This document shows positions 11,186-24,891 of a stretch of 64,000 nucleotides of DNA, piece after piece. Each line of letters begins with the position of its first letter. Position 1 is the first letter of the stretch. Source of the DNA: Haliangium sp963772315 (GTDB taxonomy: Bacteria; Myxococcota_A; Polyangia; Haliangiales; Haliangiaceae); the NCBI GenBank assembly GCA_963772315.1, contig CAVYWJ010000004.1:1-64000 (forward strand). Direction: 5' to 3'. A model generated the notes under the pieces. That model had not been told where the DNA came from, searched no databases, and was given only the letters and a program-made list of their open reading frames with translations. A program made the translations under genes and the position numbers.

Positions 11186-11266
11186 GCTCGCACATCCTCT
11201 CGCGGCCATCCGATTCCCATCGATTTCTGTGATCACGGCCCCATCAAAAACCGTGCTCTTGCTCAG

Positions 11267-11430
11267 ATGGCCTCCATGCCCTGCTGGCCTTCACCGCCCT
11301 ACGCCTCGAATTCGGCTGGGCCTCCACGCCCATCAGCTCTCCCAAGCTCGCCAACCTCAACCTGGCTCCCAGTCGCCGCGATCATCCCAGCGCCCAACTC
11401 GAAGCCATCACCAAGGCACTCATCTACTGA
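11267..11430 (+). pseudogene. 3' fragment of a disrupted gene
   Basis: Immediately beyond the end of copy B a frame continues to the TGA at 11428-11430. It reads HALLAFTALRLEFGWASTPI then SSPKLANLNLAPSRRDHP and ends ITKALIY. The protein-like composition and position suggest the 3' end of a gene interrupted by the transposon; its 5' part is not recognisable in the window. No family is identified. The remaining 11431-11647 is non-coding. Confidence 0.4.
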
Positions 11431-11647
11431 ACAAATCGCCGAACACCGAAAACTTGACGCTACCCGGTTTGCCGGAGGAGCTCCTCCCCGGAGCCAGTAA
11501 TGGGCTATAACCTTCGGCAATTACAGGAAATATCCCTCGACCGAGTTTCCGTAAAGAACGCCCAGGGGCGCGTACGCCGCGGTAGCCGTCCATGCCTGCC
11601 GGAAGCGGCAGCCGAAAGGCTTGCGCGCGGAATATGATAGGGGCTTC

Positions 11648-16399
<4,752 letters not shown>

Positions 16400-16533
16400 T
16401 CACGGCGCCGCCGAGCGCCACGGCACGTCGTCCCCGCACCCCGGCCCGGAGGTCGGGCCGGTGCCCAGCCAGAGCGCCGGCAGAAGCGGGTCGAAGGGAC
16501 CGGCACGCCCTCGGGAGCGCGCCGATGCCTGCT

Positions 16534-16704
16534 CTATCCGCAACACTCCGTCTCTTCCATCGTGGGGCTGAGGTCGGTCGTGCACTTGGCCGGTATGCAC
16601 GTCAGCACCGTGCCGCCGACCACGCCCGAGAGCAGGGAGGCCTCCAGCAGTCGCAGGGTTTCCCGGGAGAGAGAGAGCTTCTGTCTATGTTCACGTTTTT
16701 TCAT
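16534..16704 (-). CDS. Class I lanthipeptide-like precursor peptide (orphan)
   Basis: A 56-aa peptide from the ATG at 16704, with AAGGA 8 nt upstream. The leader MKKREHRQKLSLSRETLRLL fits the class I lanthipeptide pattern (K.L.LS.ETLR.L) and is followed by a double-glycine-like VVGG at residues 30-33. The core has Thr and Cys pairs (TVLTCIPAKCTTDLSPTM then EETECCG), giving substrates for dehydration and thioether formation. The frame is open upstream for 15 codons, but the internal Met fits the family. No LanB, LanC, transporter or protease is present in the window, so it is an orphan precursor, perhaps processed by distant enzymes. It is AT-richer than its surroundings. Confidence 0.65.
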   Translation of the reverse strand: MKKREHRQKLSLSRETLRLLEASLLSGVVGGTVLTCIPAKCTTDLSPTMEETECCG

Positions 16705-16829
16705 GTGGCCGTCCTTACTCAAAGTTCCCTTGTAAATAAAGGAAAGCACCGGTCGTTTACGCGCGCCACAAAAAAAAATGCGTAATTCGACATGGAGTCA
16801 AATTTGCGCGATCGATCTGGTCTCGCTTT

Positions 16830-17050
16830 GCAGGCCACGCGGACGCGACTGTGACGCCGTGCTCGTTTCGGACAGCCAGCCGTAACGTCCACGGACATCC
16901 TGGACGGGACTGCATGCTGTCGGACGCGAGTACGGGCATCCCGCTCTGGGCCGTCGCCAATGGCATGACGCCGGTCCATTCGGTCGAGCTCACGCCCGAT
17001 GGGTCGCCACTTGCGCCGGGGGGGCGCTCCACGGCGTTTAGTGAGCTACG
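16830..17050 (+). pseudogene. Decayed WD40 fragment related to the upstream kinase
   Basis: The frame ATG 16851 encodes MLSDASTGIPLWAVANGMTP then VHSVELTPDGSPLAPG. This aligns with the last blade of the kinase-WD40 protein (WDASAGTPLWTVDLDDTPVT then SVEFSPDGRLLVLAAG). It is a single degenerate blade without a flanking propeller, so it is probably a partial duplication of the kinase 3' end. The rest of 16705-17260 holds no recognisable gene. Confidence 0.55.
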
Positions 17051-17297
17051 CACGGGCCCACGCCCAGCCGCTGACACGGGAACGTGCTCGGAGGCGGCTG
17101 TCTCGGCGGGGTCCTCCCCGTCCGTCCTCGGCCTGGCGAGAGTCTTGGTGATGAGTGACCGGCAGGGAGCAACGGCAACCACCCGGTCGCGGGCCTCCGA
17201 CCTGCGGGCGCGGCGAGGGCTCACCCGGCCACCCCGCCGAGCGCCGCTGCCTTGACGCTCTCAGTATTTTTCGTAGTTACCTATCGTGGGGACCCGA

Positions 17298-17585
17298 CCC
17301 GGATACATCAAAAATATTCTGAGTGCGTGGCGGAAGTGCGTAGCGCGCTCGTTCGTGCTTCCACCTGATCCCGGATACATCAAAAATATTCTGAGCGCGT
17401 GGCGGATCTCGGCAGTGGTGCCGGCTCGTCTCTCGCACCTGGCAAGACGCGCGACCGCGGCGCCGGCGTATCTCTCGCACCTGGCAAGACGCGCGAGGAC
17501 GGCTTCGTCTCGTCTCACCTGAGACGCGAGGACGGCTTCGGCTCGTCTGTCGCACCTGGCAAGGCGCGAGGACGGTACCGGCACG
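17298..17585 (+). repeat. Short direct repeats, non-coding
   Basis: A near-perfect 36-bp direct repeat (CCCGGATACATCAAAAATAT then TCTGAG[T/C]GCGTGGCGGA) occurs at 17298-17333 and 17370-17405, 72 bp apart. It is followed by tandem words CTCGCACCTGGCAAGACGCG and GAGGACGGCTTCG, each two or three times up to about 17585. The AT-rich core is unusual in this GC-rich DNA. No gene is supported across 17260-17640. Confidence 0.7.
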
Positions 17586-17637
17586 CCTTCCGCTGACGCC
17601 TGTGGGTTGCCAGCTGTGTCCGTCGTAATGTACCAAC

Positions 17638-18180
17638 ACTCGAACGCCCTGTTTTCACACGAGATTCACCGATAGAACGCAGGAGTTGGCCAACGCTCTC
17701 CCTGTGGGCGACCAGGCCGGGCCATAGTTGGGAGTTGTGGTTGGCGGGCGGAAGTCACCGCTGTGGCGCAGTGCGTCGAGCGGCCGTGGCAGGGCTGCAG
17801 CAGTGGTCGAGGATGCGAGCAGCGATCGGTTCCCGGAATCCCAGGCAGCCAAGAGCCGGTCCCACGTCGAGCCCAGCAGCAAGCCGCAATCCTGGGCGCG
17901 GCAAATTCGGGCCGTGGGCGTACAGTCGGGCTTCGAAAAGCGACGGCCAAGGGCACACACCGCGCCACAGCGCGCTCCGGCTGACGCCTTTGACCATGCC
18001 GTGGCCAGCCAGCAGCGTCGCCTGGCGACCACGGTGCCTGCCCCGCTCCCTCGACGCCCTGCGTCACCGCGGTGCTCGTCACGCCGCCAGACTGGCCTGG
18101 CCGATCGCCTGGAGGAGCGCGCGCGGCCGCCTCGGGCACGCCCTCGTCTAATCCGGTGTAAAAACAGGGCGATCGAGTTT
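17638..18180. repeat. MITE-like element, long version
   Basis: The ends are inverted: CTCGAACGCCCTGTTTTCAC at 17640 and, at 18157-18178, GTGTAAAAACAGGGCGATCG followed by AG (the reverse complement of CTCGATCGCCCTGTTTTTAC plus AC). The left 250 bp resemble 28001-28275 (shared TGTGGTTGGCGGGCG, TATGGCGCAGTGCGTCGAGC-like and GCGAGCAGCGA words). The overlapping open frames on both strands look like artefacts of composition. I see no transposase, so this is a non-autonomous element or a conserved intergenic repeat. Confidence 0.6.
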
Positions 18181-18287
18181 TCGTACATTACGGGCGGCCT
18201 TCGATCCGGGCGAGGCCGTGCTGGCGCACGCGGATGCACATCCCTGGAACACGCTGCTGGGCTCCGGGTGAGGGCCCCAGGCCTGAA

Positions 18288-18592
18288 CATCTCCCGGATC
18301 GCTGCGCAGTGACGTTCCGGATGATGTTGCATCTCCCGGATCGCTGCTCAGCGACGATCCGGATGATGTTGCACCTCCCGGATCGCTGCTCAGTGACGTT
18401 CCGGATGATGTTGCACCTCCCGGATCGCGGCTCAGTGACGTTCCGGATGATGTTGCATCTCCCGGATCGCTGCTCAGCGACGATCCGGATGATGTTGCAC
18501 CTCCCGGATCGCTGCGCAGCGACGATCCGGATGATGTTACATCTCCCGGATCGCTGCGCAGTGACGTTCCGGATGATATTGCATCACCGAAA
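18288..18592. repeat. 42-bp tandem palindromic array (about 7 units)
   Basis: The unit contains CTCCCGGATCGCTGCTCAGC then GACGATCCGGATGATGTTGCAC and repeats with a 42-bp period about 7.3 times. Within each unit CCGGATCG and CGATCCGG can pair around CTGCTCAGCGA, and ATCCGGAT is itself palindromic. Variation alternates between GACGATCCGG and GACGTTCCGG. Because 42 is divisible by 3, the array is open in one + frame (MLHLPDRCSVTFRM units), but no start context or homology supports a protein. Confidence 0.85.
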
Positions 18593-18799
18593 TCATTGAT
18601 GTTTCGCGCTCGCGTGCGAGGTGCATCACATCGGCTCGCGCGTGCCTACGCGACTTGCGTGCCATACGCCTCGCGGGGGTGCGGCCGCGAGGTGGAGAGT
18701 CGCGGCATCGGCTGCGGAGCTGCATCTCGATCGAGCTCGAGATACAACCGAGCTGCAGCGCATCCTCGACCGACGACCTGGCCGCTGACGTCAGTTCGC

Positions 18800-19370
18800 C
18801 GGCATGCTGGCAGGGCGGCCGACGTTACGGCGGCGCCAGCCGTGGAGCCAGGCAAGGCCGAGGAGAACCAGCGCGGCGTATGGCGCCGAGCGGGCCCGTG
18901 GCCGAGCCGCCGCCCCCTCGGAGGCCGTAGCGGTCGTCGTCGCACGCGTCGCCAGTGCCATCGCCATCGAGGTCGATCTGGCCCTCGTTGGCCACGTCGG
19001 AGTCGATGTCCATGGCATTGGAGGCCGTATCTCGATCGAAGTTGACGTCGTTGATGAGGCGCTGCGGGCAGAGCTTGTGCAGGTTGGACGAGGCACCGGT
19101 CGAGGCCGTGACGCCGAAGAAGATGCCCTGCGGATCGCTGCCGAAGTCGGTGGCGATGATGTCGTCGCCGCAGTCTGCCTTCAGGCACACTGTCTCGGTC
19201 TGACCCGGGACTGGGTCGAGAACACGAAATTCGAGGCGACGCCGTTGTTGTTGCGGAAGACAGCCGCGTGATCCGCACGCCTCTCACCTGGCAATTCTTT
19301 GTTGTAGAAGGTGTCGAGCTTCATCACCAGGGAGGGCTTGATGTCGTAAGCGCCCAGGCCCAGGCCTCCC
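18800..19370 (-). pseudogene. Secreted thrombospondin-type-3/MYXO-CTERM-like protein, decayed
   Basis: Read on the minus strand in successive frames: DIKPSLVMKLDTFYNKELPG, HAAVFRNNNGVASN, a shift, FRVLDPVPGQTETVCLKADC, then DIDSDVANEGQIDLDGDGTG and DACDDD. The last is an Asp-rich calcium-binding type-3 repeat. Another shift near 18890 gives APYAALVLLGLAWLHGWRRR, a hydrophobic helix plus Arg cluster like the MYXO-CTERM sorting tail. At least two frameshifts and no start codon make it a pseudogene. The zone 18600-18800 holds nothing recognisable. Confidence 0.55.
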
Positions 19371-19832
19371 CTCCGATGGCGCTGACCCCACGGAGATCAC
19401 GCCGCGGCCCATGGCCGGCGGCAGGTCCGCTCAGGACGCCGGTGCGTCTACTGACCAGCGGTGGCGGAGTAGCCGGTGAACGTCCAGGGGACGTGAAGGG
19501 TCGGTCGAGCCCGAGCCATGGGGTGGCGATGCGTGCGACGAGCCGGACCCCAGTGGGTCGGAGGTGATGATGGCGTGTCCAGTCATGCTGAACACCCTCG
19601 TTGAACACGGTGGAACCGCGCGCGGGGGTGCCAGTGCTGAACGCGCGCCCAACAACCGTCCGGAACTGCACACGTTCCGCCACGCCGGCAGAAGGCGTGC
19701 GCGCTGGCGCGGCTCTTGCGATGGGAGGCCCCGTCGGGCGGCTGGAGCACGGCCCGAGTTTTTACCAGGAGTGATTGCATGCAGCATCCATACGAATCGT
19801 CGCCAGCTCACCGTTGTCCGTCCTGTGGAGCG
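19371..19832. other. Gene debris, no supported gene
   Basis: This stretch lies between two decayed genes. The minus strand has short frames such as HHHLRPTGVRLVARIATPWL without family match, and the plus strand has none with a start and ribosome-binding site. It probably contains the 5' part of the decayed secreted protein plus unrelated debris. Confidence 0.4.
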
Positions 19833-20030
19833 GTGCGGTCTACGTATTCCGGCACACCGGCTCGGCCTGGCGGCAGGAGGCATACCTCAAGGCGTCCAGC
19901 TCCGACGCCTACGACCTCTTTGGCCACAGCGTGGCGCTCTCGGGCGACATGCTCGCGGTCGGGGTCCAGTACGAGGACAGCGCGGCCCGGGGCGTGGGCG
20001 GCGATCAGGGCTACGGCATCGAGGTAGTCC
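19833..20030 (+). pseudogene. FG-GAP repeat fragment
   Basis: The frame reads SGAVYVFRHTGSAWRQEAYL then KASSSDAYDLFGHSVALSGD and MLAVGVQYEDSAARGVGGDQ, one FG-GAP/integrin-alpha-like blade. Full proteins of this type have many blades and a signal peptide; here a single blade is left, fused in frame by chance to the next gene's upstream region. It is a remnant of a secreted myxobacterial FG-GAP protein. Confidence 0.6.
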
Positions 20031-20200
20031 TGGCCGCGTGCGGCCGCAACCTGTCGCGAACGAGGCGCTGGTCGGGGGACAGTGACGCAGTGTCGGTGGC
20101 GATCGTGGAGACCCAGACGTGCACTATGCCTGGGCAACCGCTTCGCGGAGAGCGATGTCTTACGACTATCTACATCACAAGAAGAGAACAGGATAAGAAA

Positions 20201-21766
20201 TTGAAAAATAGCGTACTACTCGGATCGGTTATCATCCTGTCGAGTTGTTTCGACCCGCCCGTGGACGTCGGGCCGCCGCCCCGGGGGGACTTGCCAATCG
20301 AGCCGCGGTTTGAAGGACTGGCGGAAAAGATCGAGGCGGAGCGGGTCGCCACCGGTACGCCGGGGGTGGCCGCGCTGGTCATCGAGGGCGACGAGGTGGT
20401 GTTCGCCCACGGGTTTGGCTCGCGCCACCCGACATCGGACGAATACGAGCCGGTGACCGCGGCGACGCTCTTTCGCATCGGTTCGGTGACCAAGATGCTC
20501 ACGGCGACGGCGTTTCTGCAGTTGGTCGCAAGCGGGGATATCGCGGTCGAGGCGCCGATCACCGACGTGATTCCCGAGTTCGCCGGGCTCACCCCGGAGG
20601 GCACGCCGGATATGTCCATGGAACACCTGCTCACCCACAGCTCGGGGGTGGTCGATTACCTGGAGATCGATGCGCCGTCGGGCGAGCAGACCGACGCCGC
20701 CCTCGACTCGGTGCTGACCGGGCGACTCGCCCAGGATGGATATCTGTTGTCGCCGCCCGGGCGCATGTGGAATTACGCAAATCCCAACTACTACATCCTG
20801 GGACTGGCGGTCGAGCGGCTCGTCGGCCAGCCATATGCACAGGTCATGGAGGAGCGCGTGTTCGGTCCTCTGGGCATGGAACGCACCTGGTTCCGGCCCG
20901 AAGAGGTCATGGACGACGGTGACTTTGCCTGGGGAAAATCGGCATATACCCCGTCGGGGGTGGTGGCGCCGGATAGTTACGAGAATCCGTGGGGGCGGCC
21001 GGCGGGATACGCGTTCTCCAGCGTGTGGGATCTCTCGGCGTTTGTTCTCTTCCTGATGCACGGCCAGGATGAGGTCCTGCCCTCGGATCTGCGGGAGGGT
21101 ATGCAGCAACCCCGGCGCAACACCGAGATGTTCTACGATTTGGAGCACTACGGATACGGTTTGCTGGTGACGGATGGGGTGGCCACGGGCAGCGGCTATT
21201 ACGAGACGCGGATGGTGAGCCACGGAGGCGATCTCCCGGGCTTTGCGGCGTCCGTGTACATGCATCCGGAGAGCGACCTGGCGTTCATCACCCTGGCCAA
21301 CGCCGACGGTGCGCACTTCAACGCCAGCGCGGCGTTTGTGTTCGAGAATTTCGCCACCTTCCCCGAGCCGCTCGAGCCGCCGGTGCCCGACGCGAGCCCG
21401 GAACATCTGGCGAGCCTGGCGGGCACGTTCCACGATCCGTTCAACGTCGGCGAGATCGTCGTGGAGGCGAGCGACGCCGGGCTGACCATCGAGTTGCCCG
21501 ATGTCGATGCGGCCGGGATTCCCTACGAGCCCCAACTCCAGCAGGTGTCCGACCGGACGTTTGTGCTGGGCATTCAGGGCACGTCCATCGCGGCGACGTT
21601 CATTCTCGATGACAACGGGAACGTGGAGTACTTTCGCACCCGGGCGTTTGTGGGGCGCGTGGCCGAGGACGCACCAGCGACGCGGGTGCGAGTGGGCGGC
21701 GAGGCGCTGTCGCGGCGCCTGCGAACGCTCCCGCCGCGCCCATTGTCGCCGGTACAGGCTCGGTGA
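20201..21766 (+). CDS. Lipoprotein serine hydrolase, class C beta-lactamase family
   Basis: The open frame runs from 19775, but the protein most likely begins at TTG 20201 (AGGA 7 nt upstream). That gives a lipoprotein signal LKNSVLLGSVIILSSC with a lipobox Cys and 521 residues. The beta-lactamase/DD-peptidase fold shows SxxK as SVTK (in LFRIGSVTKMLTATAFL), YxN as YAN (MWNYANPNYYILG) and HxG as HGG (MVSHGGDLPGFAA). The C-terminal 150 residues form the extra domain seen in esterase and peptidase members. It would sit in the outer membrane or periplasm. The substrate cannot be told from sequence; esterase or D-aminopeptidase are as likely as beta-lactamase. Confidence 0.82.
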   Translation: MKNSVLLGSVIILSSCFDPPVDVGPPPRGDLPIEPRFEGLAEKIEAERVATGTPGVAALVIEGDEVVFAHGFGSRHPTSDEYEPVTAATLFRIGSVTKMLTATAFLQLVASGDIAVEAPITDVIPEFAGLTPEGTPDMSMEHLLTHSSGVVDYLEIDAPSGEQTDAALDSVLTGRLAQDGYLLSPPGRMWNYANPNYYILGLAVERLVGQPYAQVMEERVFGPLGMERTWFRPEEVMDDGDFAWGKSAYTPSGVVAPDSYENPWGRPAGYAFSSVWDLSAFVLFLMHGQDEVLPSDLREGMQQPRRNTEMFYDLEHYGYGLLVTDGVATGSGYYETRMVSHGGDLPGFAASVYMHPESDLAFITLANADGAHFNASAAFVFENFATFPEPLEPPVPDASPEHLASLAGTFHDPFNVGEIVVEASDAGLTIELPDVDAAGIPYEPQLQQVSDRTFVLGIQGTSIAATFILDDNGNVEYFRTRAFVGRVAEDAPATRVRVGGEALSRRLRTLPPRPLSPVQAR

Positions 21767-22069
21767 CGCGCCGGTTCTGTCCGGGAACTCGATCGCTCCG
21801 CATCATGATAAGATTTGGTCGCAGTGGTGTTAAGATTTTCAGATAGCTTTGAGATTGTCTGGTGAGCACTCTGCCCTGGGCGCGGTGGACGACTTGCATG
21901 CCATCGGGCTCGAGCTCGCTCGCGAGCAGCGCCGCGCTCGACGACACAAGGAGCGTCTGGCATCCTGATGCATCGGCACCCAGGCCGGCGCGCACGACCG
22001 GAGCATGTGTTAGCGTTCTCGATCCGAGCACCGCATGGATCCGCGGTGCCGCGCCTGGAGACATCGACC
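21767..22069. other. Intergenic with IS-end motif
   Basis: No gene is visible. At 21777 is TCTGTCCGGGAACTCGATCG, a relative of the dispersed IS-end motif TGTCCGGAAACTCGATCG. It is followed by an AT-rich 70-bp tract with TAAGATTTGG and TTAAGATTTTCAGATAGC, which could hold the promoter for the downstream oxidoreductase genes. Confidence 0.45.
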
Positions 22070-24323
22070 ATGGACGAGAAACCGGATCAGACGCTGGACG
22101 CGCCGCTGCCGGGCACGACCCGACGCGGGTTCCTGAAGTTCGTGGTAGTGGGAGGCGGGACCCTGGTGGTTGGCTGCTCCGTCAGCAACCAGGAGACGCT
22201 CCAGGAGGCTCCCCAGGCCTCGGAGCTCCCCGATCTCCTCGACGTCGGCGACGTGCTGATCCTTGCCGAGGCGCCCTACGCGGCCAACCTGGTGCTCGAG
22301 GTGACGGCCGATAACCGGGTCCGCTTCGAGCTCCCTCGCCTCGACAAGGGTCAGGGCATCATGACCGCGCTGGCGATGATGATCGCCGAGGAGATGGATG
22401 CGGACTACGAGCGCACCGATGTCGGTGCTATCCGACGCCCGCGCCGACCGGCCCTTTTCGCTCACCGCCTACTCCTCCACGATCCGCGCCATGTGGAACT
22501 GGGTGCGCCCCCTGGCCGCCGAGGCCCGGGCCCGGCTGGTGACCGCGGCGGGAAACCGCTGGGGCGTGAACCCGGGCACCCTCACCACCGCGCGGTCGCG
22601 CGTCCTGGCGCCCGACGGCCGCACGGCCACCTATGGCGAGCTGTCCGCCGAGGCGGCCGCGATCCGGGTGCCACGCGTGCCCACCACGCCCAAGCCGGTG
22701 AGCGCCTATACCCTGGTCGGCACGCCGCAGCCGCGCAAGAACGCCCGCGACATCGTGACCGGCCGGCAAACGTACACGCTGGACATCGACCTGCCCGGCG
22801 CCGCGTACGCCGTGGTCGCGCGCCCGCCTGACATCTACGGCACAGTGGCGAGCTGGGATGGCACGGCCGCGGAGGCCATGCCCCACGTGATCGGGACCGT
22901 CGAGATCCCCCAGACCTCAGGTCTCAGCGTCAACGCGCTGGAAGGCGGGATCGCGATCGCAGCGCGCACGCTCAAGGAGGCGTTCGACGCCCGCGATGCC
23001 CTCGCCATCCAGTGGGCCCCGGGACCGCTGGCCGGCACGTCCGACGCCGACATCAGGGCCCGGCTCCTGGCGGCCGCGCTGCCGCGGACCAAGCTCCTGC
23101 CCGGGGTGTCCGCGCTCAGCGCCTCCTTCGACTACCCCTACATGAACCACGCCCCTCTCGAGGTGCAGGCGGCGGCGGCCCACGTGCAAGGCAACTCGGC
23201 CGAGGTCTGGTTCGCATCCCAGTCGCCGCGCCTCGCCGCGCAGCTCGTCGCCAGCGCGCTCGGCATCCCCGCCGAGAACGTCACGCTCCACGTCACGCCC
23301 TGCGGCGGCTCCTTCGGCCGCCATCTCTTCTGCGAGCCCGCCATCGAGGCCGCCATCGTCTCTCAGGCGCTGGGCGTGCCCATCAAGCTGATGTGGACAC
23401 GCAAGGACGACATGAGGAGCGGCCGCTTCCGACCCATGTCTCACCACGACCTGCGAGCCACCTGGAGCGCGCTCGGCGGGACCATCCTCAGCTACGAGCA
23501 CAACGTCTCTGCGGCCGAGAACGACTTCCGGCACGGGCTGGGAGAAGCCTTCACCGCTGCTGGCTTCGACCTCGGCTCGACCGTGGTCAACCAGCTCGTC
23601 TTCGAGGCCTCGGTGACGGTGCCCTACGCCTTTTTGCTCAAGGACCAGCGACTGGTCGAGACCCCCATGGCCGTGCCCACCGCCTCCTGGCGCTCGATCT
23701 ACTCGGGCAGCGTGGTCACCTCGAACGAGATCTTCATCGACGAGATCGCGCGGGCGCAGCAGCCCAGGACTGGCCGAGACGAGGTGGCGTTCCGGAATCG
23801 GTACCTCACATCGAACGCAGCCAGGGCCTGTCTCCAGCACGTGGCCGCTGCGGGCAACTGGGGCGGCGCCCTGCCCGCGGGGCACGCCCGGGGCGTTGCG
23901 TGTCATGTGGAGTACCGATCGGCGGTGGCCTATCTGGTACAGGTGGACGCCACCGATCCTCGCGCCCCGAAGCTCGCCAAGGCCTGGATCTGCGTGGACG
24001 TGGGCGTGCCCATCAACCCGAGGGGGATCGAGGCGCAGCTCCAGGGCGCGTTGATGGACGCCTGGTCCACGATGTTCCGCGCCGGCAACCACCTGGATAA
24101 CGGGACCATGCGCGAGAGCTCCTATGGCGACTTTCCCTGGGCGCGCATGCACCACGCGCCGTCCACCATCGTGGTGCACGTGATGCCGGCGGCCCCGGGA
24201 GCGCCCGCGCCGGGCGGCTGCGGCGAGCTGGGCTTCCCGCCGGCGGCAGCGGCCTGCGTCAATGCCTACGCCCGCGCCACCGGCAAGGCCTACCGTCAAT
24301 TCCCGATCCTGGAGCTCGTCTGA
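22070..24323 (+). CDS. iorB: Isoquinoline 1-oxidoreductase-like molybdopterin subunit, apparent frameshift
   Basis: The ATG at 22070 has GGAG 9 nt upstream and encodes a Tat signal (TRRGFLKFVVVGGGTLVVGC). The reading must change frame near 22424: GATGTCGGTGCTATCC carries one extra base relative to the frame needed to join YERTDV to LSDARADRPFSL. Beyond that the frame is open to 24323. Conserved molybdopterin-binding segments include PCGGSFGRHLF and the C-terminal GGCGELGFPPAAAA, whose Glu is the catalytic base in this xanthine-oxidase family. The total is about 750 aa, normal for IorB. It would form a periplasmic Mo-enzyme with the next gene and oxidise N-heterocycles or aldehydes. Sequencing error or true loss cannot be separated. 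Confidence 0.8.
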
Positions 24324-24841
24324 TGCCCGAGTACACGCTCATGGTCAACGGTCAGGAGCACGTGGTCGCCGTTCCCGCCGACATGCCGCTGCTCTACGTG
24401 GTTCGCGAGCTCCTGGGCATCACCGGGCCCAAGTACGGCTGTGGGGTCGGCATCTGCGGCGCCTGCACCAGCCACGTCGGTATCGACACAGCCGCGCGCC
24501 TCTGCGTCACGCCGGTCGGCGCGGTGGGAGATGCGCCGATCACGACGATCGAGGGGCTCGCCGACGACGACGGTACGCTGCACCCGGTACAACGGGCGTG
24601 GATCGACAACGACGTGGCCCAGTGCGGCTTCTGCCAGCCGGGCCAGATCATGGCCGCGGTGGCCCTGCTCGCGCGGAATCCCAGCCCCACCGACGCCGAC
24701 ATCGACCAGTTCATGGGTATCGGCACGTCCGAGGCGCCGGGTAACATCTGCCGGTGCGGCACGTACGTGCGTATCCGTGCCGCCATCAAGGATGCCGCGG
24801 CGGCGCTGAGGGGCGACCTGGCTGCGGCTCCGGACCAATAG
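24323..24841 (+). CDS. iorA: Isoquinoline 1-oxidoreductase-like 2Fe-2S subunit
   Basis: A 172-aa ferredoxin-type small subunit. The first cluster motif is CGVGICGAC followed by a further Cys (RLCVTPVG). The second cluster is CGFCQPGQ and CRCGTY, the usual four-Cys helical domain. The start ATG overlaps the iorB stop (TGATG), so the two are co-translated. The order is B then A, whereas many iorAB operons have A first. It passes electrons from the Mo centre to an external acceptor such as a cytochrome. Confidence 0.9.
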   Translation: MPEYTLMVNGQEHVVAVPADMPLLYVVRELLGITGPKYGCGVGICGACTSHVGIDTAARLCVTPVGAVGDAPITTIEGLADDDGTLHPVQRAWIDNDVAQCGFCQPGQIMAAVALLARNPSPTDADIDQFMGIGTSEAPGNICRCGTYVRIRAAIKDAAAALRGDLAAAPDQ

Positions 24842-24891
24842 GCTGGGACAGCCGTGGTTCCCATAATGTCCGGAAACTCGAGCAGGGGCGT

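Larger units (their letters stand above)
6334..11266 (+). mobile_element. Transposon copy B (nearly complete)
   Basis: Gene order is SEC-C/TPR (minus strand), zinc-ribbon protein, transposase (frameshifted), AAA ATPase, RepA-like ATPase and paired hairpins. Homology to copy C on the left stops at 6334, where copy A's right end abuts, so roughly 200 bp of copy B's own left end are missing. The right end is GCTCTTGCTCAG at 11255-11266. Beyond it lies a host gene fragment. Copies B and C are close to identical over about 4 kb, suggesting recent movement or gene conversion. Confidence 0.85.

Noticed and set aside
17655..18332. Overlapping 150-225-codon frames on both strands
   Set aside because: They lie inside the MITE-like repeat, lack ribosome-binding sites, and have no conserved protein features.
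18288..18592. CRISPR-like array
   Set aside because: Units are contiguous with no unique spacers, and no cas genes occur in the window.
18234..18599. Possible repeat protein with MLHLPDRCSVTFRM units
   Set aside because: The frame is open only because the 42-bp unit is a multiple of three; there is no suitable start signal, and the palindromic structure explains the conservation better.
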